Below, one piece after another: positions 8,701 through 14,748 of a stretch of 18,770 bases of DNA (the stretch's first letter is position 1; every line of letters starts with the position of its first letter). The position numbers were made by a program, and so were the translations under genes. The notes under the pieces were generated by a model that was not told the DNA's origin, did not search any database, and saw only the letters and a program-made list of their open reading frames with translations. Origin of the DNA: UBA4312 sp002394635 (lineage in GTDB: Bacteria > Bacillota_I > Bacilli_A > Erysipelotrichales > Erysipelotrichaceae); assembly GCA_946539765.1 (NCBI GenBank), contig CAMNHO010000025.1:1-18770 (forward strand), given 5' to 3'.

Positions 8701-8868
8701 TTAAGCGATGATGTTCGCAATGAAGCGGTATCTATTTTAAATGAATTGACCGATGAGAATCGCTTGATTGGGATCATATCGCATGTAAATGAATTGAAAG
8801 CACAGGTGGATACCAAACTGATCATTGATAAAGATGATCAGGGAAGTCATCACCATTGGGAATACTGA
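5749..8868 (+). CDS. sbcC: Nuclease SbcCD subunit C (SMC-like ATPase)
   Basis: 1039-residue Rad50-type ATPase, partner of SbcD. The N-terminal half-domain has Walker A at about 33-40 (GPTGAGKT) and a Q-loop glutamine at 158. Long Glu/Lys/Gln-rich coiled coils fill about 190-870. At their centre is the zinc hook C531-P-V-C534, which joins two molecules. The C-terminal half-domain has the signature LSGGE at 944-948, Walker B with D979-E980, a D-loop (GSLSDD) and the switch His1012 in GIISH. Nothing is missing. The start is GTG at 5749, overlapping the sbcD stop by four bases, with AAAGGAG at 5735-5741; this agrees with conserved N-terminal residues beginning at once. The last codons contain part of the ligA promoter. 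Confidence 0.95.
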   Translation: MKPIYIEMKAFGSYVHERIEFDKVGHGLFLITGPTGAGKTTIFDAITYALYGKTSGSMRTEKMIHSQYAKKEMRTEVTYCFSYGNDKYTIVRKAGQEKYKRNKDGSYKKLKSDYPEEVELTLPDGKPFDGKKADINHKIEEIIKLTAAQFKQVVMLAQGEFTDLLKARSNDRQEIFMKIFDNSIYTSIEAETKKRFNEMYGSLEDTKKNIQESLQMVTIPSDSAYKEKWETLSDGFREVDKEILLDTLYQVNQEIDTKKRALDKTISDLERQETSQRTLLKNAEELNQKFKDAEEKKKEYEAILKEDDTVRKWEQQVDKATRAQVVQTSYQMFIKGHNALKKKKSDLEQLDNDIRHSRESIDKFKEKKEKAQSVYESKGAKLTGQISTLESGYTQYEKLDGFKAQKNNMDQTIQSVRNVYASLQRSLKDKKTEVRTTEDRQQVLLKRIKDPEYFTIMIQNITDKKKQLEDLKKDLSRMASLKDSLQIKETERSAKETEKDAAYQQYNDYYQLFLSDQAALVRSSLKEGKPCPVCGSIHHASELPLLQPHATSADILYQKKTQFDTCRQQWEQLNTDCIQLNQEIQLLRQTINRNAYHDTDPDKEINICSQDIQENEKLKKQAIDDTREMAANDEKLVEQKDAIEKLEMALEANSKELQELQNQNTGLQSQIQTIQETLPCASLKEAKRQAEILQRQLESIKTNLEKAQQTYEKEYNQLNGWLAARKTMAQDLQSLEQDQVHLNKRFVKELRTQGFGSEKEFTDSILELDVIRKVRQKITEHQETKNRVQGQYHTLLDLIKGKERTDTTLLQETIQKLQSEKMGLQAQRDIVVGMMQTNRKAYERCHTLYEQYDLLHQKYEDIRDIYVVICGKTPSQHLDFKTFILRKYFKQMLAKANERLIRLSHNQFILKCVDIEDLGNRGSVGLDLNVVHLVTNEERDARSLSGGEAFMAALSMALGMADLIQLNNGSVRIDTMFIDEGFGSLSDDVRNEAVSILNELTDENRLIGIISHVNELKAQVDTKLIIDKDDQGSHHHWEY

Positions 8869-8884
8869 GCGCATAAAATATGAT
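8856..8884 (+). promoter_or_regulatory. Promoter for the ligase gene
   Basis: TTGGGA (8856-8861) and TATGAT (8879-8884) are separated by exactly 17 bases. The -35 box lies inside the end of sbcC. Predicted transcription starts near 8891, leaving a leader with AGGAG at 8905-8909. Confidence 0.55.
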
Positions 8885-8917
8885 AAAATAAACGCATAGT
8901 TTTTAGGAGAATGAAGG

Positions 8918-10888
8918 ATGGACGAAAGAGTTTTGATGCAGAAAATCATTGATCAGTTAAAGGCGGCTTCAGATGCTTATTATAACGGACAAGCCGAAAT
9001 CATGACGGATTATGAGTGGGATGCATTATTTGATGAATTAAAACGACTGGAAGAACAGACCGGCGAAGTATTGGAAGGCAGCCCGACCCATACGGTTTCT
9101 GCCGATCAAATCCGGGGCCAAAAAGAAGAACATGAATTCCAGGCTTTATCACTGGCTAAGACCAAATTACCAGAAGAGCTGGTAAAATGGGCTGACGGTA
9201 AACCAATCTGGGTCAGCTGGAAACTGGATGGACTGACCTTGGTTGTGACGTATGACAAGGGAAGACTATCCAAGGTCGTTACCCGTGGAGATGGGCATCG
9301 CGGAACCAACATTACCCATTTATCGTCGGGGATCTATGGGATACCACAAAAGATCGCATGTCGTGAACATCTGGTGATACGAGGGGAGGCCGTTATATCT
9401 TATGAAGATTTTGAAACCTTTGTGATGGAGTCCGGAGAAGATTATGCCAATCCGAGAAATCTGGCTTCGGGTTCTTTGGCATTAAAGGATGTAGATGAAT
9501 TAAAGAAACGAAAAATCCACTGGATTCCTTTTACCTTGGTTCATAGAGATACCGAGATGACCTCGTGGGGCCAACGCATGGAATTTTTGGAGCAACAGGG
9601 ATTTACGGTTGTGGAAAGAGAATACTTGGAACATCCCGATCTCGTGACAGTCAATGCATCAATCGATCAATGGACCAGAAAAGTGACGAATGGAATCCAT
9701 CCGTATCCGGTAGATGGCCTGGTTATTACGTATGACGATACTGTGTATGCTTCAACTGGCAGTATCACTGGCCACCATGCAACCCGGGCCGGGTATGCGT
9801 TTAAATGGCAGGATGAATCGACAGAATCGGTATTAGACCATATCGAATGGTCCTGTGCTGCTTCTACCATTACACCAGTAGCGGTCTTTGATCCGGTGGA
9901 ATTAGAAGGAACCACCGTAAAAAGGGCTTCACTTTGTAACATTAGCGAATGTGAACGTCTGGGAATCGGAGCGAAAGGGACGATCATTTCTGTGATCAAA
10001 GCCAATAAGATCATTCCCAAGGTAATCAAAGTTGAAAAAACCGTCGGGGTTCTAGACATTCCATCGGTATGTCCTTTATGTGGACAGGCTACAGAGATCC
10101 ATATATCCGATGTCTCCGGAACCAAGACTTTAAAATGTACCAATCCGGACTGCAGTGCCAAGCAGTTAAAGAAATATGCCCGCTTTGTATCGAAAGCCGG
10201 TATGGATATTGATGGCATCTCGGAAAAGATCCTCTCTCGTTTTATTAATGAGGGATGGATCAAAGAATTTGCAGATATTTATCGTTTGGTCGATCATTTC
10301 GATGAAATCAAGGAGCTGGACGGGTTTGGATTGAAATCAGCACAAAATATTGTCAATGCGATCACGAAAGCTCGAACAGTGAAAGATCAGAAACTGCTTT
10401 TTGCGTTGACGATTCCTTTGGTCGGACAGGACGTGGCCAAACGACTGTTGGCAGCCTATGATCTGGATGCGTTGGTGGATAGCGCAATCCATGCTGTCTG
10501 TGACGATGTCTTTGCGACCATTGATGGCATTGGTCCGGAAAAAAGTGCTGCTTTTGTTCGCTGGTGCAAAGATCCGAAGAATATCAAAATATTGGAAGAA
10601 ATAAAGAAGGAAGTCATCATTGAAAGAACAGAACAGGTGGAAGCAGGCCATCAATGCGAAGGGCTTACCTTTGTGGTGACCGGTGATGTGCATCACTATA
10701 AGAACCGAAAAGAACTAAAGGCGTATATTGAATCCATGGGAGGCAAGGTAACCGGGTCGGTTTCCAGATCGACCAGTTATTTGATCAATAACGATGTACA
10801 GTCTGCTTCATCTAAGAACAAAAAAGCTCAGCAGCTGGGTATTCCGATCCTTTCCGAAGATGAATTCATTGAAAGATTCGGCGAATAG
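8918..10888 (+). CDS. ligA: NAD-dependent DNA ligase, divergent
   Basis: 656 residues with the complete LigA layout: NMN-binding Ia domain (about 1-75), adenylation domain with K102-L-D-G105 and TRGDG (122-126), OB fold (about 315-375), four-Cys zinc finger (C385, C388, C407, C412), helix-hairpin-helix region (about 425-560) and C-terminal BRCT domain (582-656). It should seal nicks using NAD+. Several positions differ from the usual family pattern. The Glu two residues before the active Lys is Ser100. The motif normally DGVVIK ends in Thr271 (DGLVIT). The Arg of GSLR is replaced (GSLAL). Retained are Glu157 in RGE, Arg180 in NPRN and Lys296. It may be the only ligase or a diverged second copy. 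AGGAG lies eight bases before the ATG. The position after sbcDC suggests a repair setting. Confidence 0.88.
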   Translation: MDERVLMQKIIDQLKAASDAYYNGQAEIMTDYEWDALFDELKRLEEQTGEVLEGSPTHTVSADQIRGQKEEHEFQALSLAKTKLPEELVKWADGKPIWVSWKLDGLTLVVTYDKGRLSKVVTRGDGHRGTNITHLSSGIYGIPQKIACREHLVIRGEAVISYEDFETFVMESGEDYANPRNLASGSLALKDVDELKKRKIHWIPFTLVHRDTEMTSWGQRMEFLEQQGFTVVEREYLEHPDLVTVNASIDQWTRKVTNGIHPYPVDGLVITYDDTVYASTGSITGHHATRAGYAFKWQDESTESVLDHIEWSCAASTITPVAVFDPVELEGTTVKRASLCNISECERLGIGAKGTIISVIKANKIIPKVIKVEKTVGVLDIPSVCPLCGQATEIHISDVSGTKTLKCTNPDCSAKQLKKYARFVSKAGMDIDGISEKILSRFINEGWIKEFADIYRLVDHFDEIKELDGFGLKSAQNIVNAITKARTVKDQKLLFALTIPLVGQDVAKRLLAAYDLDALVDSAIHAVCDDVFATIDGIGPEKSAAFVRWCKDPKNIKILEEIKKEVIIERTEQVEAGHQCEGLTFVVTGDVHHYKNRKELKAYIESMGGKVTGSVSRSTSYLINNDVQSASSKNKKAQQLGIPILSEDEFIERFGE

Positions 10889-10908
10889 GATAAAATGAAT
10901 GAATATTA

Positions 10909-10936
10909 TTGACTTACTTTCAAGATGCTTTATAAT
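10909..10936 (+). promoter_or_regulatory. Strong promoter for purA
   Basis: TTGACT (10909-10914), 16 bases, then a perfect TATAAT (10931-10936). Predicted transcription starts near 10943, which argues against any purA start upstream of the ATG at 10966. Confidence 0.75.
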
Positions 10937-10965
10937 TTTTCTTGGTTATAAAAAGGAGGTCTCTC

Positions 10966-12246
10966 ATGCCTAGTCAAGTAGTAGTGGGAACCCAATGGGG
11001 CGATGAGGGTAAAGGAAAAATCGTCGATGTATTAGCAGAAAAGGCGGATATGATCGTTCGTTTCCAAGGTGGAGACAATGCAGGTCATACTGTCATTGTA
11101 GATGGAAAAAAGCATGTGTTGCACCTGCTTCCTAGCGGTGTATTACATGAGGAAGCTACGTGTGTGATCGGTCCTGGTGTCGTATGTAACCCATTTGTAC
11201 TGTTAAAGGAAATGGAAACTTTACAGGCTGGTGGTTTATCGACAAAACATATCATCATCAGTGATCGGGCGCAGATGTTGATGCCGTATCATTGTTATCA
11301 GGATGAACTGGAAGAAAAAGCCAAGGATAACAAGATCGGTACGACAAAACGAGGCATTGGCCCTTGTTATGCAGATAAATATGCGCGTACGGGAATTCGT
11401 TATCATGAATTTATAGATTTTGAAAACTTTAAAAAGCGTTTAAAAGAATGCCTTACTTTTAAAAATAAACTGTTTACCGGCGTCTATGGTGCACAACCGA
11501 TGGATTATGATGAAATGGTGGAAGAGTTTGCGGCAATCCATGATCGGATCGTTCCGATGATCCAGGAAACGACACATATTGTCAATCAGGCGATGGATGA
11601 AAATAAAACTGTCTTATTTGAAGGAGCTCAGGCTGCTATGTTGGATATCAACTATGGTACATATCCGTACGTTACTTCTTCTTCACCGACCAGTGCAGGG
11701 GTAACTGTCGGAGCCGGCATTGCTCCAAGCAGGTTAAAGACCATTGTAGGTGTTGTCAAAGCATATTCGACCCGTGTTGGGGAAGGGCCGTTTGTTACAG
11801 AGCTGCTCGACAGTCAGGGAGACTGGATCCGGGAACAAGGATTTGAATATGGGGCTACAACCGGCCGTCCAAGACGTTGTGGCTGGCTGGATCTGCTTGT
11901 CATTAAACATGCCAATATGATTAATGGCCTGACGGATATCGTCATTACAAAGATTGATGTTCTGACGGGCCTGGATACGATCAAGGTCTGTGTGGGCTAT
12001 GATATCAACGGAACCATTCTGGATTATATTCCTAGTGATCAGAATATGGTAGCCTTGGCTAAACCAGTATATAAAGAATTTGCTGGATGGACGGAAGATA
12101 TTTCCAAGATGAAGACATATGAAGAACTGCCGAAAGCCTGCAAAGAGTATTTACAATTTATTGAAGAGTTTGTGGGTGTTCGGATCTCCATGGTTTCTGT
12201 TGGTCCGGACCGTGTAAATAATATCTACATTCATGAGATTTTATAG
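10966..12246 (+). CDS. purA: Adenylosuccinate synthetase
   Basis: 426 residues. It joins IMP and aspartate with GTP hydrolysis, the first committed step to AMP. The GTP loop and catalytic site are clear at the N-terminus: QWGDEGKGK with Asp13 and Lys16, and GGDNAGHT with His41, the positions used in characterised family members. TTGRPRRCGWLD near the middle and the C-terminal base-binding region are also typical. Length matches the family. The reading frame is open further upstream to a TTG at 10942, but AAAAGGAGG at 10951-10959 directs initiation to the ATG at 10966, and the promoter would exclude the longer form. It has its own promoter and terminator, so it is monocistronic, and it is not linked to the PurF-like gene. 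Confidence 0.97.
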   Translation: MPSQVVVGTQWGDEGKGKIVDVLAEKADMIVRFQGGDNAGHTVIVDGKKHVLHLLPSGVLHEEATCVIGPGVVCNPFVLLKEMETLQAGGLSTKHIIISDRAQMLMPYHCYQDELEEKAKDNKIGTTKRGIGPCYADKYARTGIRYHEFIDFENFKKRLKECLTFKNKLFTGVYGAQPMDYDEMVEEFAAIHDRIVPMIQETTHIVNQAMDENKTVLFEGAQAAMLDINYGTYPYVTSSSPTSAGVTVGAGIAPSRLKTIVGVVKAYSTRVGEGPFVTELLDSQGDWIREQGFEYGATTGRPRRCGWLDLLVIKHANMINGLTDIVITKIDVLTGLDTIKVCVGYDINGTILDYIPSDQNMVALAKPVYKEFAGWTEDISKMKTYEELPKACKEYLQFIEEFVGVRISMVSVGPDRVNNIYIHEIL

Positions 12247-12271
12247 CTGAAGGGAAACCTTCAGTTTTTTT
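12247..12271 (+). terminator. Intrinsic terminator of purA
   Basis: CTGAAGG, GAAA loop, CCTTCAG (perfect 7-bp stem, stable tetraloop), then seven T. It begins directly after the purA stop codon. Confidence 0.92.
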
Positions 12272-12277
12272 ATTCTG

Positions 12278-12306
12278 TTGGACAAACACAAAAAAAATTA
12301 TACAAT
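12278..12306 (+). promoter_or_regulatory. Candidate distal promoter upstream of the XRE gene
   Basis: TTGGAC (12278-12283), exactly 17 bases, TACAAT (12301-12306). If used it would give a leader of about 130 bases before the regulator gene. That leader contains no obvious hairpin and only a poor 29-codon reading frame. Confidence 0.45.
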
Positions 12307-12418
12307 GAAAATAACAAGTGTTATGTCATAAAAATGTTAGGATTGTTGAATCGAATAAAAACCAATGTAAATTTAGACCATATTGAACTTTTTTATGAAA
12401 AAACGATTCTCTGCAAGA

Positions 12419-12424
12419 TATAAT
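12419..12424 (+). promoter_or_regulatory. Candidate proximal -10 box for the XRE gene
   Basis: A perfect TATAAT predicts a start near 12431, which would place AGGA at the very 5' end of the message and leave about 4 or 13 bases before the two possible ATG codons. No -35 box at normal spacing. Confidence 0.45.
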
Positions 12425-12443
12425 CAATTTAGGAATGGTAATT

Positions 12444-12656
12444 ATGAAATTAAAAAGAATAAGAGATTTGAGAGAAGACAATGATCTTACTCAAGCGGAA
12501 ATTGCAAAAATTTTAAATGTAACGCAGCGAACGTATTCACGTTACGAAAATGATGATCGTGCGATTCCGATCGAACAACTTGTGAAACTCGCTGAGTTTT
12601 ATCATACAAGTGTAGATTATCTGCTGAATCGCACCGACAGAAAAGAACCGTATTAA
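12444..12656 (+). CDS. Small XRE/Cro-CI family DNA-binding protein
   Basis: 70 residues that are almost entirely a helix-turn-helix domain of the Cro/CI (XRE) class. The recognition unit spans about residues 15-35, with LTQAEIA, the turn, and a second helix ending in SRYEND. The following helices (PIEQLVKLAEFY, VDYLLNRTD) complete the usual five-helix fold. There is no extra sensor or oligomerisation domain, so it is probably a small dimeric repressor; its targets cannot be told from the sequence. I prefer the ATG at 12444 because AGGA at 12431-12434 is nine bases upstream. An in-frame ATG at 12435 would add three residues but directly abuts the AGGA. No toxin or phage gene is adjacent, and a terminator follows at once. 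Confidence 0.85.
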   Translation: MKLKRIRDLREDNDLTQAEIAKILNVTQRTYSRYENDDRAIPIEQLVKLAEFYHTSVDYLLNRTDRKEPY

Positions 12657-12683
12657 AAAAGAATCCTACTGGATTCTTTTTTT
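12655..12683. terminator. Bidirectional intrinsic terminator
   Basis: Twelve-base complementary arms (12655-12666 and 12671-12682, loop TACT) with an A run on one side and a T run on the other. It serves the XRE gene on the plus strand and the RNA methyltransferase on the minus strand. The stop codons of both genes lie inside the hairpin. Confidence 0.9.
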
Positions 12684-13412
12684 ATGCTTTATCGTATATA
12701 GAAGAATCGCTGCCGCAGTGGCAACATTGAGGCTTTCAAAGTTGTCCATCTCAATCTCGACACATTGATCAGCCAGAACCATGATCTCAGGATGGATTCC
12801 TTGACCTTCATTGCCTAGGATAACTCCATAATGCTCCACTTTTTGCACATCCTGAAGTGCAATCGAATCCGTATGCAGCATAGCCGCAAAAATTTTCATA
12901 CCCTTGTTATGTTCTTGTTTGATCGCCTGGTGCAAAGAACCATAAGAATAGTTCATATGAAATAATGCTCCCTTGGAAGCTTGGATGGATTTGGGATTAA
13001 GGATATCTGCACAATGCTCGGATAAAAAGATATGGTCGATTCCAAAGGCTACGGCACAACGAAAGATGGTTCCTATATTTCCAGGATCCTGGATATCATC
13101 CAGAAACAGAGCGGTATCGATCTTTCGCTCCGCCCTTTCAGGGCGTGTACAGATTCCAATCATTTTTGCATCTGATACTTGGCTTGATAGTTTATTGATG
13201 ACCGGTTGTGTGCACTGTATGGCTTCAAAGGAAAAGGGATTTTTCATACCTTCCAGAATAAACAACTGCTTTAGACATTGAGCCTGCAACGCTTCCTGGA
13301 TGAGATGATCCCCCTCTACTATGAACTGACCGGTTTTATCTCTTTCTTTCTTGGTATGCAGCTTAGCTAGTTCTTTGATTGTTTTGTTTTGCGTGGATTC
13401 AATTCTTTTCAT
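12666..13412 (-). CDS. SpoU/TrmH-family RNA 2'-O-methyltransferase
   Basis: 248 residues. An N-terminal RNA-binding domain (about 1-95, with FIVEGDHLIQEAL) precedes the knotted SPOUT methyltransferase domain. The three family motifs are present: motif 1 at about 104-124 (DDIQDPGNIGTIFR, with Asn112 and Arg118), motif 2 at 198-205 (ILGNEGQG, with Glu202) and motif 3 at 226-235 (ESLNVATAAA). Members methylate ribose in 23S rRNA or tRNA; the exact target cannot be assigned. The family is often found next to pheS in Firmicutes, and here it is divergent from pheST. There is no ribosome site. The minus strand reads TGATAGAAT, six bases, then ATG, so the mRNA is probably leaderless. The stop codon lies in the loop of the shared terminator. 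Confidence 0.9.
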   Translation of the reverse strand: MKRIESTQNKTIKELAKLHTKKERDKTGQFIVEGDHLIQEALQAQCLKQLFILEGMKNPFSFEAIQCTQPVINKLSSQVSDAKMIGICTRPERAERKIDTALFLDDIQDPGNIGTIFRCAVAFGIDHIFLSEHCADILNPKSIQASKGALFHMNYSYGSLHQAIKQEHNKGMKIFAAMLHTDSIALQDVQKVEHYGVILGNEGQGIHPEIMVLADQCVEIEMDNFESLNVATAAAILLYTIKHKKRIQ

Positions 13413-13418
13413 AGGAAT

Positions 13419-13427
13419 ATTCTATCA
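13419..13427 (-). promoter_or_regulatory. Extended -10 abutting the methyltransferase start codon
   Basis: Minus strand TG-A-TAGAAT, then six bases (ATTCCT), then the ATG. This spacing puts transcription start at or next to the A of the start codon. There is no good -35 box. It lies back to back with the pheS promoter, whose -35 box starts at 13431. Confidence 0.65.
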
Positions 13428-13430
13428 TGG

Positions 13431-13459
13431 TTGAATCCTTTTTTAAAATTATGTATAAT
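13431..13459 (+). promoter_or_regulatory. Promoter of the T-box-pheST unit
   Basis: TTGAAT (13431-13436), exactly 17 bases, then a perfect TATAAT (13454-13459). Predicted start near 13466, at the beginning of the T-box leader. Confidence 0.75.
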
Positions 13460-13465
13460 TACAAT

Positions 13466-13687
13466 CGTTAAAGCGTTGACAAGACATAGTAATTGTTTCC
13501 ACCTTGGACAAGAGAACAGATTCCACCGGCTGAAAGGATCTGACAAGAGCAGACAATGAATTCACCTTGGAGCAGGAGTTTAAACCTCCTCCGTATCAGA
13601 CGGTTATCATGGGTAATTAAGTGCGTGAAAGACGAAGTAGGATGGTACCGCGAAGACATTCGTTCCTACAGCGTCTTTTTTATTTTT
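13466..13687 (+). promoter_or_regulatory. T-box riboswitch, phenylalanine-specific
   Basis: A tRNA-sensing leader that lets pheST be transcribed when uncharged tRNA-Phe binds. The conserved T-box sequence with TGGTACCGCG is at 13643-13652 within 13635-13652. Stem I holds an upper hairpin (CAGAT 13517-13521 with ATCTG 13538-13542). On its 3' side is the specifier codon TTC (13561-13563), which is Phe and agrees with the genes controlled. Two further hairpins follow: AGGAG/CTCCT at 13574-13590 and CCGT/ACGG at 13591-13603. The terminator comes last. I assigned stems by eye; the stem I base was not fully resolved. Confidence 0.93.
13630..13681 (+). terminator. Regulated terminator of the T-box leader
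   Basis: AGACG (13630-13634) and GTAGGA (13637-13642) pair with TCCTAC (13664-13669) and CGTCT (13672-13676), followed by a T run. The left arm uses the 5' part of the T-box sequence, so terminator and antiterminator are mutually exclusive. Confidence 0.88.
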
Positions 13688-13703
13688 ATCAAAGGAGAAA
13701 AAC

Positions 13704-14738
13704 ATGGGAAAATTTGAAGAACTGCACAAGGAAGCCTTGGAAAAAATCGGTTGTGCTTCCAATTTATCCGATCTGAATGACCTGCGCGTATTCTACCTTG
13801 GAAAAAAGGGACCTGTACAGGCATTGATGAAGGATATGAAGAATCTGTCCAAAGAGGAAAAACCGGCTTTTGGTAAGAAGGTCAATGAGCTGAAACAGCA
13901 GGTTTCTGCATATATTGACGAGAGAAAAGAAGAGCTGGCCCAACTGGAAATGCAGATGAAGATTGAAAAAGAAAAAATCGATATCACCCTGCCGGGCCGA
14001 CGTATGGAAAGTGGTACGATCCATCCGCTGAATTTGGTTCAGCAGGAACTGGAGGATCTGTTTATAGGTTTGGGCTATCAGGTAATCGAAGGGAAAGAAA
14101 TTGTTACCGATGAATATTGTTTTGAAAGAGCGAATATTCCAAAGGATCATCCAGCCAGAGATATGCAGGATTCTTTGTATGTGAATGAAAATGAATTATT
14201 ACGTACCCATACAACAGCGATTCAAATGGAAGTCCTCGAACAGCAGGCTCCAAATCTTCCGATTAAAGTTGTTTGCCCGGGAAAAGTATATCGTAGAGAT
14301 GATGACGATGCGACGCATTCACATCAGTTTACGCAAATGGAAGGTCTCGTGGTCGGAAAACGTGTTCCATTGTCTGATCTAAAAGGAACGTTGGAATTTC
14401 TGGCTCGAAAAATGTTTGGTCAGGATCGACAGATTCGATTCCGCCCAAGCTATTTCCCTTTTACTGAACCAAGCGTAGAAGTAGATGTAAGTTGTCATAT
14501 TTGTAACGGAAAAGGCTGTCCGACCTGTAAAGGTACCGGCTGGATTGAAATTCTGGGAGCCGGTGAAGTCCATCCAAACGTATTACGTATGGCCGGGTAT
14601 GATCCGGATACATGCTGCGGATTTGCGTTTGGTGTAGGTATTGAACGTATTGCTATGTTGAAGTACGGCATTGATGATATTCGTCATTTCTATACGAATG
14701 ACAAACGTTTCAACAAAACGTTCAAGCGTTTCGAGTAG
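13704..14738 (+). CDS. pheS: Phenylalanyl-tRNA synthetase alpha subunit
   Basis: 344 residues, catalytic subunit of the (alpha-beta)2 enzyme that charges tRNA-Phe. The N-terminal coiled coil that grips tRNA spans about 1-95. The class II core follows from PGRR at about 97-100, with motif 2 around VYRRDDDDATHSHQF (195-209) and motif 3 in GFAFGVGIERIAM near the end. A CxxC-type pair (C264, C267, C272, C275) forms a small loop also seen in PheS of other Firmicutes. AAAGGAG at 13691-13697 supports the ATG. It is preceded by the Phe T-box and followed ten bases later by pheT. Confidence 0.97.
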   Translation: MGKFEELHKEALEKIGCASNLSDLNDLRVFYLGKKGPVQALMKDMKNLSKEEKPAFGKKVNELKQQVSAYIDERKEELAQLEMQMKIEKEKIDITLPGRRMESGTIHPLNLVQQELEDLFIGLGYQVIEGKEIVTDEYCFERANIPKDHPARDMQDSLYVNENELLRTHTTAIQMEVLEQQAPNLPIKVVCPGKVYRRDDDDATHSHQFTQMEGLVVGKRVPLSDLKGTLEFLARKMFGQDRQIRFRPSYFPFTEPSVEVDVSCHICNGKGCPTCKGTGWIEILGAGEVHPNVLRMAGYDPDTCCGFAFGVGIERIAMLKYGIDDIRHFYTNDKRFNKTFKRFE

Positions 14739-14748
14739 GAGGATCTCT

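Noticed and set aside
5749..8868. Long antisense frames opposite sbcC
   Set aside because: They lack ribosome sites and domains and arise from codon bias of the coiled-coil gene.
10942..10965. Upstream TTG start extending purA by eight residues
   Set aside because: It lies at or before the predicted transcription start, and the strong AGGAGG serves the ATG at 10966, which matches the family N-terminus.
12334..12423. 29-codon reading frame in the leader of the XRE gene
   Set aside because: No ribosome site, AT-rich, no recognisable motif, and its stop codon overlaps the proximal TATAAT; most likely chance.
14671..14748. Upstream start extending pheT by 26 residues into pheS
   Set aside because: The extra residues are antisense-like filler from the pheS frame; the ATG at 14749 has an AGGAGG and the conserved N-terminus.
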